From: Bacteroidota bacterium
GTDB taxonomy: Bacteria; Bacteroidota; Bacteroidia; Bacteroidales; Prolixibacteraceae
Reading direction: 5' to 3'
DNA length: 6,739 nt
NCBI GenBank assembly: GCA_030695265.1
Contig: JAUYTA010000047.1
Location: forward strand, 1 to 6,739
Of the stretch, positions 5,272 through 6,739 are shown piece by piece. The first letter of the stretch is position 1. Each line of letters begins with the position of its first letter. Below the pieces are notes generated by a model that searched no databases, was not told the DNA's origin, and saw only the letters and a program-made list of their open reading frames with translations. The position numbers and the translations under genes are program-made.

Positions 5272-6615
5272 ATGAAACATTTTTCACTAAAAACAAAAGC
5301 TATTTTGCTGGCTATGACAATGCTGATTATTGGAACAACTAGTTACAGCCAAAAAACACGTGAAGAAATTCCTGCAAATTACAAATGGAATTTAACCGAC
5401 CTTTTCGCATCTGATGAAGCCTGGCGTACTGCCTTGAATGCTTTAACCCCGAAACTGGATGAAGTTGAAACATTCAAGGGAACTTTGACAAAGTCTGGTG
5501 CAAATTTGCTTAAAGCGCTACAATACAATACAACGCTGTCAAAAGAAGCAACAAAACTGTTCATTTATGCTTCGATGAATTCGGACCTCGACACCCGAAA
5601 CATGAAATATACCGGGATGAAACAGGAGCTTCAGCAATTGTTTACAAAATTTGGCGCCAAGGCAGCATTTATTGAGCCTGAAATTCTGACTGCCGATTGG
5701 GAAACGATTGACGGATTTATTAAAAATGAGCCAAAACTTCAGGATTACCGCATGGGTTTGGAAAACATGTTCCGCACAAAAAAACACACTTTGAGCGAAG
5801 AGGAAGAGCGGATTATGGCGCTTTCGCGCATGGTTTCAGGAGTTCCATCATCGGTTTTCAACACGTTCTCGAATGCAGAAATGCCCAAACCCGAGGTAAC
5901 TTTGTCGAATGGCGAAAAAATTACCATTGGCAGCTCCGAATACAGCCAGTATCGGGCATCGGCCAACCGCAACGATCGAGAAATTGTGTTCAGGGCATAC
6001 TGGGAAAACCAGGCGAAATTCAAGGCAAGTTATGGAGAAATGCTTTATGGAAACGTAAAAGCCGATATATTCCGCGCCAGGGCCCGCCACTACGATTCGT
6101 CTCTGGAAGCCACGCTTTATCCAAACAATATTCCGGTTGAAATTTATCATTCGCTGGTTAAAAATGTTAACGAAAGCCTGCCCGCTTTTCACCGCTACCT
6201 GAAAATTAAAAAACGTATGATGGAAGTGGATACACTGAAATACCTCGATTTGTATGCACCTGTTGTAAAAGATGTTGACTTGAAATACAGTTACGAAGAT
6301 GCTTCGAAAATTATTCTCGAATCGCTGAAACCAATGGGAACCGAATATGTATCGACGGTGAAAAAAGCCATCGACGAACGCTGGATTGATGTTTATCCAA
6401 CTCCCGGAAAACAGTCGGGCGCTTATTCAAACGGAGCCGATTACGACGGACACCCCTATATTTTGCTCAACTACAACGACCTTTACAACGATGTCAGTAC
6501 CCTGACACACGAACTCGGTCACACCATGCACAGCTATTTCTCAAATAAAACCCAGCCGCTCCCAACGGCCAGGTATGTAACTTTTGTTGCTGAAGTGGCC
6601 TCAACTTTTAATTAA
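5272..6615 (+). CDS. pepF: Exported oligoendopeptidase F-like M3B metallopeptidase, truncated by a nonsense codon
   Basis: M3B peptidases are zinc enzymes that hydrolyse oligopeptides. With the start at 5272, the protein has a classical signal peptide: basic residues K2, K7 and K9, a hydrophobic core at residues 10-23, and likely cleavage after S26 before Q27. It should therefore be periplasmic, unlike cytoplasmic PepF of Firmicutes. The N-terminal PepF motif YKWNLTDLF follows about 10 residues after the cleavage site. The active site HELGH is at 413-417 and the third zinc ligand is probably E441 in FVAEVASTFN. An in-frame ATG at 5206 would add 22 residues in front of the signal peptide and spoil it, so I prefer 5272. 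The frame ends at TAA 6613-6615, exactly where the family normally has glutamate (ASTFNE), so the product is cut well short of the usual length of about 600 residues. Confidence 0.88.
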   Translation: MKHFSLKTKAILLAMTMLIIGTTSYSQKTREEIPANYKWNLTDLFASDEAWRTALNALTPKLDEVETFKGTLTKSGANLLKALQYNTTLSKEATKLFIYASMNSDLDTRNMKYTGMKQELQQLFTKFGAKAAFIEPEILTADWETIDGFIKNEPKLQDYRMGLENMFRTKKHTLSEEEERIMALSRMVSGVPSSVFNTFSNAEMPKPEVTLSNGEKITIGSSEYSQYRASANRNDREIVFRAYWENQAKFKASYGEMLYGNVKADIFRARARHYDSSLEATLYPNNIPVEIYHSLVKNVNESLPAFHRYLKIKKRMMEVDTLKYLDLYAPVVKDVDLKYSYEDASKIILESLKPMGTEYVSTVKKAIDERWIDVYPTPGKQSGAYSNGADYDGHPYILLNYNDLYNDVSTLTHELGHTMHSYFSNKTQPLPTARYVTFVAEVASTFN

Positions 6616-6739
6616 GTATTGCTTTTCAACTAAATTATTGTCGCTGAAAAAGACGACGATGTGAAACTTTCGCTCCTGATGAAGTGGCTCGACGGCTTTA
6701 AAGGATCCCTTTTCCGCCAGACACAGTTTGCCGAGTTTG
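6616..6739 (+). pseudogene. pepF: Continuation of the M3B peptidase after two in-frame TAA codons
   Basis: The same reading frame continues after TAA 6613-6615 as VLLFN, meets a second TAA at 6631-6633, and then reads [35 protein letters not shown] to the window edge. [21 protein letters not shown] sequence is typical of M3B peptidases, so the C-terminal half is still recognisable and not frameshifted. Each stop is one base from a sensible codon: GAA for the first, TAT or TAC for the second. The gene is therefore a recent pseudogene or carries base errors. The remainder lies beyond the right edge. Confidence 0.85.

Noticed and set aside
5379..6192. Four minus-strand frames of 61-114 codons
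   Set aside because: All are antisense to the M3B peptidase coding sequence and show no recognisable domains.
6613..6633. Alternative genetic code with TAA as a sense codon
   Set aside because: TAA ends the lipoprotein gene at 4732-4734 and the restored mrr frame at 3851-3853, where family lengths fit termination.

Overview
The window looks like a chromosomal segment from a member of the Bacteroidota, probably Bacteroidia. The reasons are an AddA-type UvrD helicase whose N-terminus has the style usual in that phylum, weak or absent Shine-Dalgarno sequences in front of most genes, a secreted M3B oligopeptidase whose signal peptide ends in S-Q, and several short-repeat families that I recall (unverified) as common in Bacteroidota genomes. 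No RNA gene, CRISPR array, integrase or transposase gene was recognised.

Layout. (1) 1-2490, minus strand: the first 830 codons of a UvrD/Rep-superfamily helicase, cut by the left edge just before the expected motif V. Its coding sequence carries an in-frame block (about 316-518) made of one palindromic repeat and two arrays of 7-bp units. (2) 2491-2946: a gene-free divergent spacer with a repeat next to the helicase start and a long imperfect hairpin. (3) 2947-3853, plus strand: an Mrr-type restriction endonuclease, full length (301 residues) only if one base of a T5 run is removed; as written it stops at 3699. (4) 3854-4125: a short spacer. (5) 4126-4734 and 4738-4959, plus strand: a lipoprotein of unknown family and a 73-residue CxxC protein with a C-terminal membrane segment, in an apparent two-gene operon. 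(6) 4960-5271: a spacer with a striking inverted repeat built from GTCATT words at 10-11 bp spacing. (7) 5272 to the right edge, plus strand: an oligoendopeptidase F-like exported metallopeptidase with the HExxH site, interrupted by two in-frame TAA codons, after which the family sequence continues in the same frame.

How the genes relate. The helicase (recombinational repair) and Mrr (cleavage of modified foreign DNA) are divergently oriented, and both act on DNA, but nothing in the sequence shows that they function together. The middle part (mrr, lipoprotein, small membrane protein) is visibly more A+T-rich than the helicase and may be an accessory insertion between core genes. Two of the five genes carry disruptions. 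This means either real decay or base errors in the assembly, and it is the first point to settle.

I see no clear new multi-gene system. The most unusual signals are the 7-bp repeat arrays inside the helicase gene, the helically phased GTCATT inverted repeat before the peptidase, and the uncharacterised lipoprotein/CxxC membrane protein pair.
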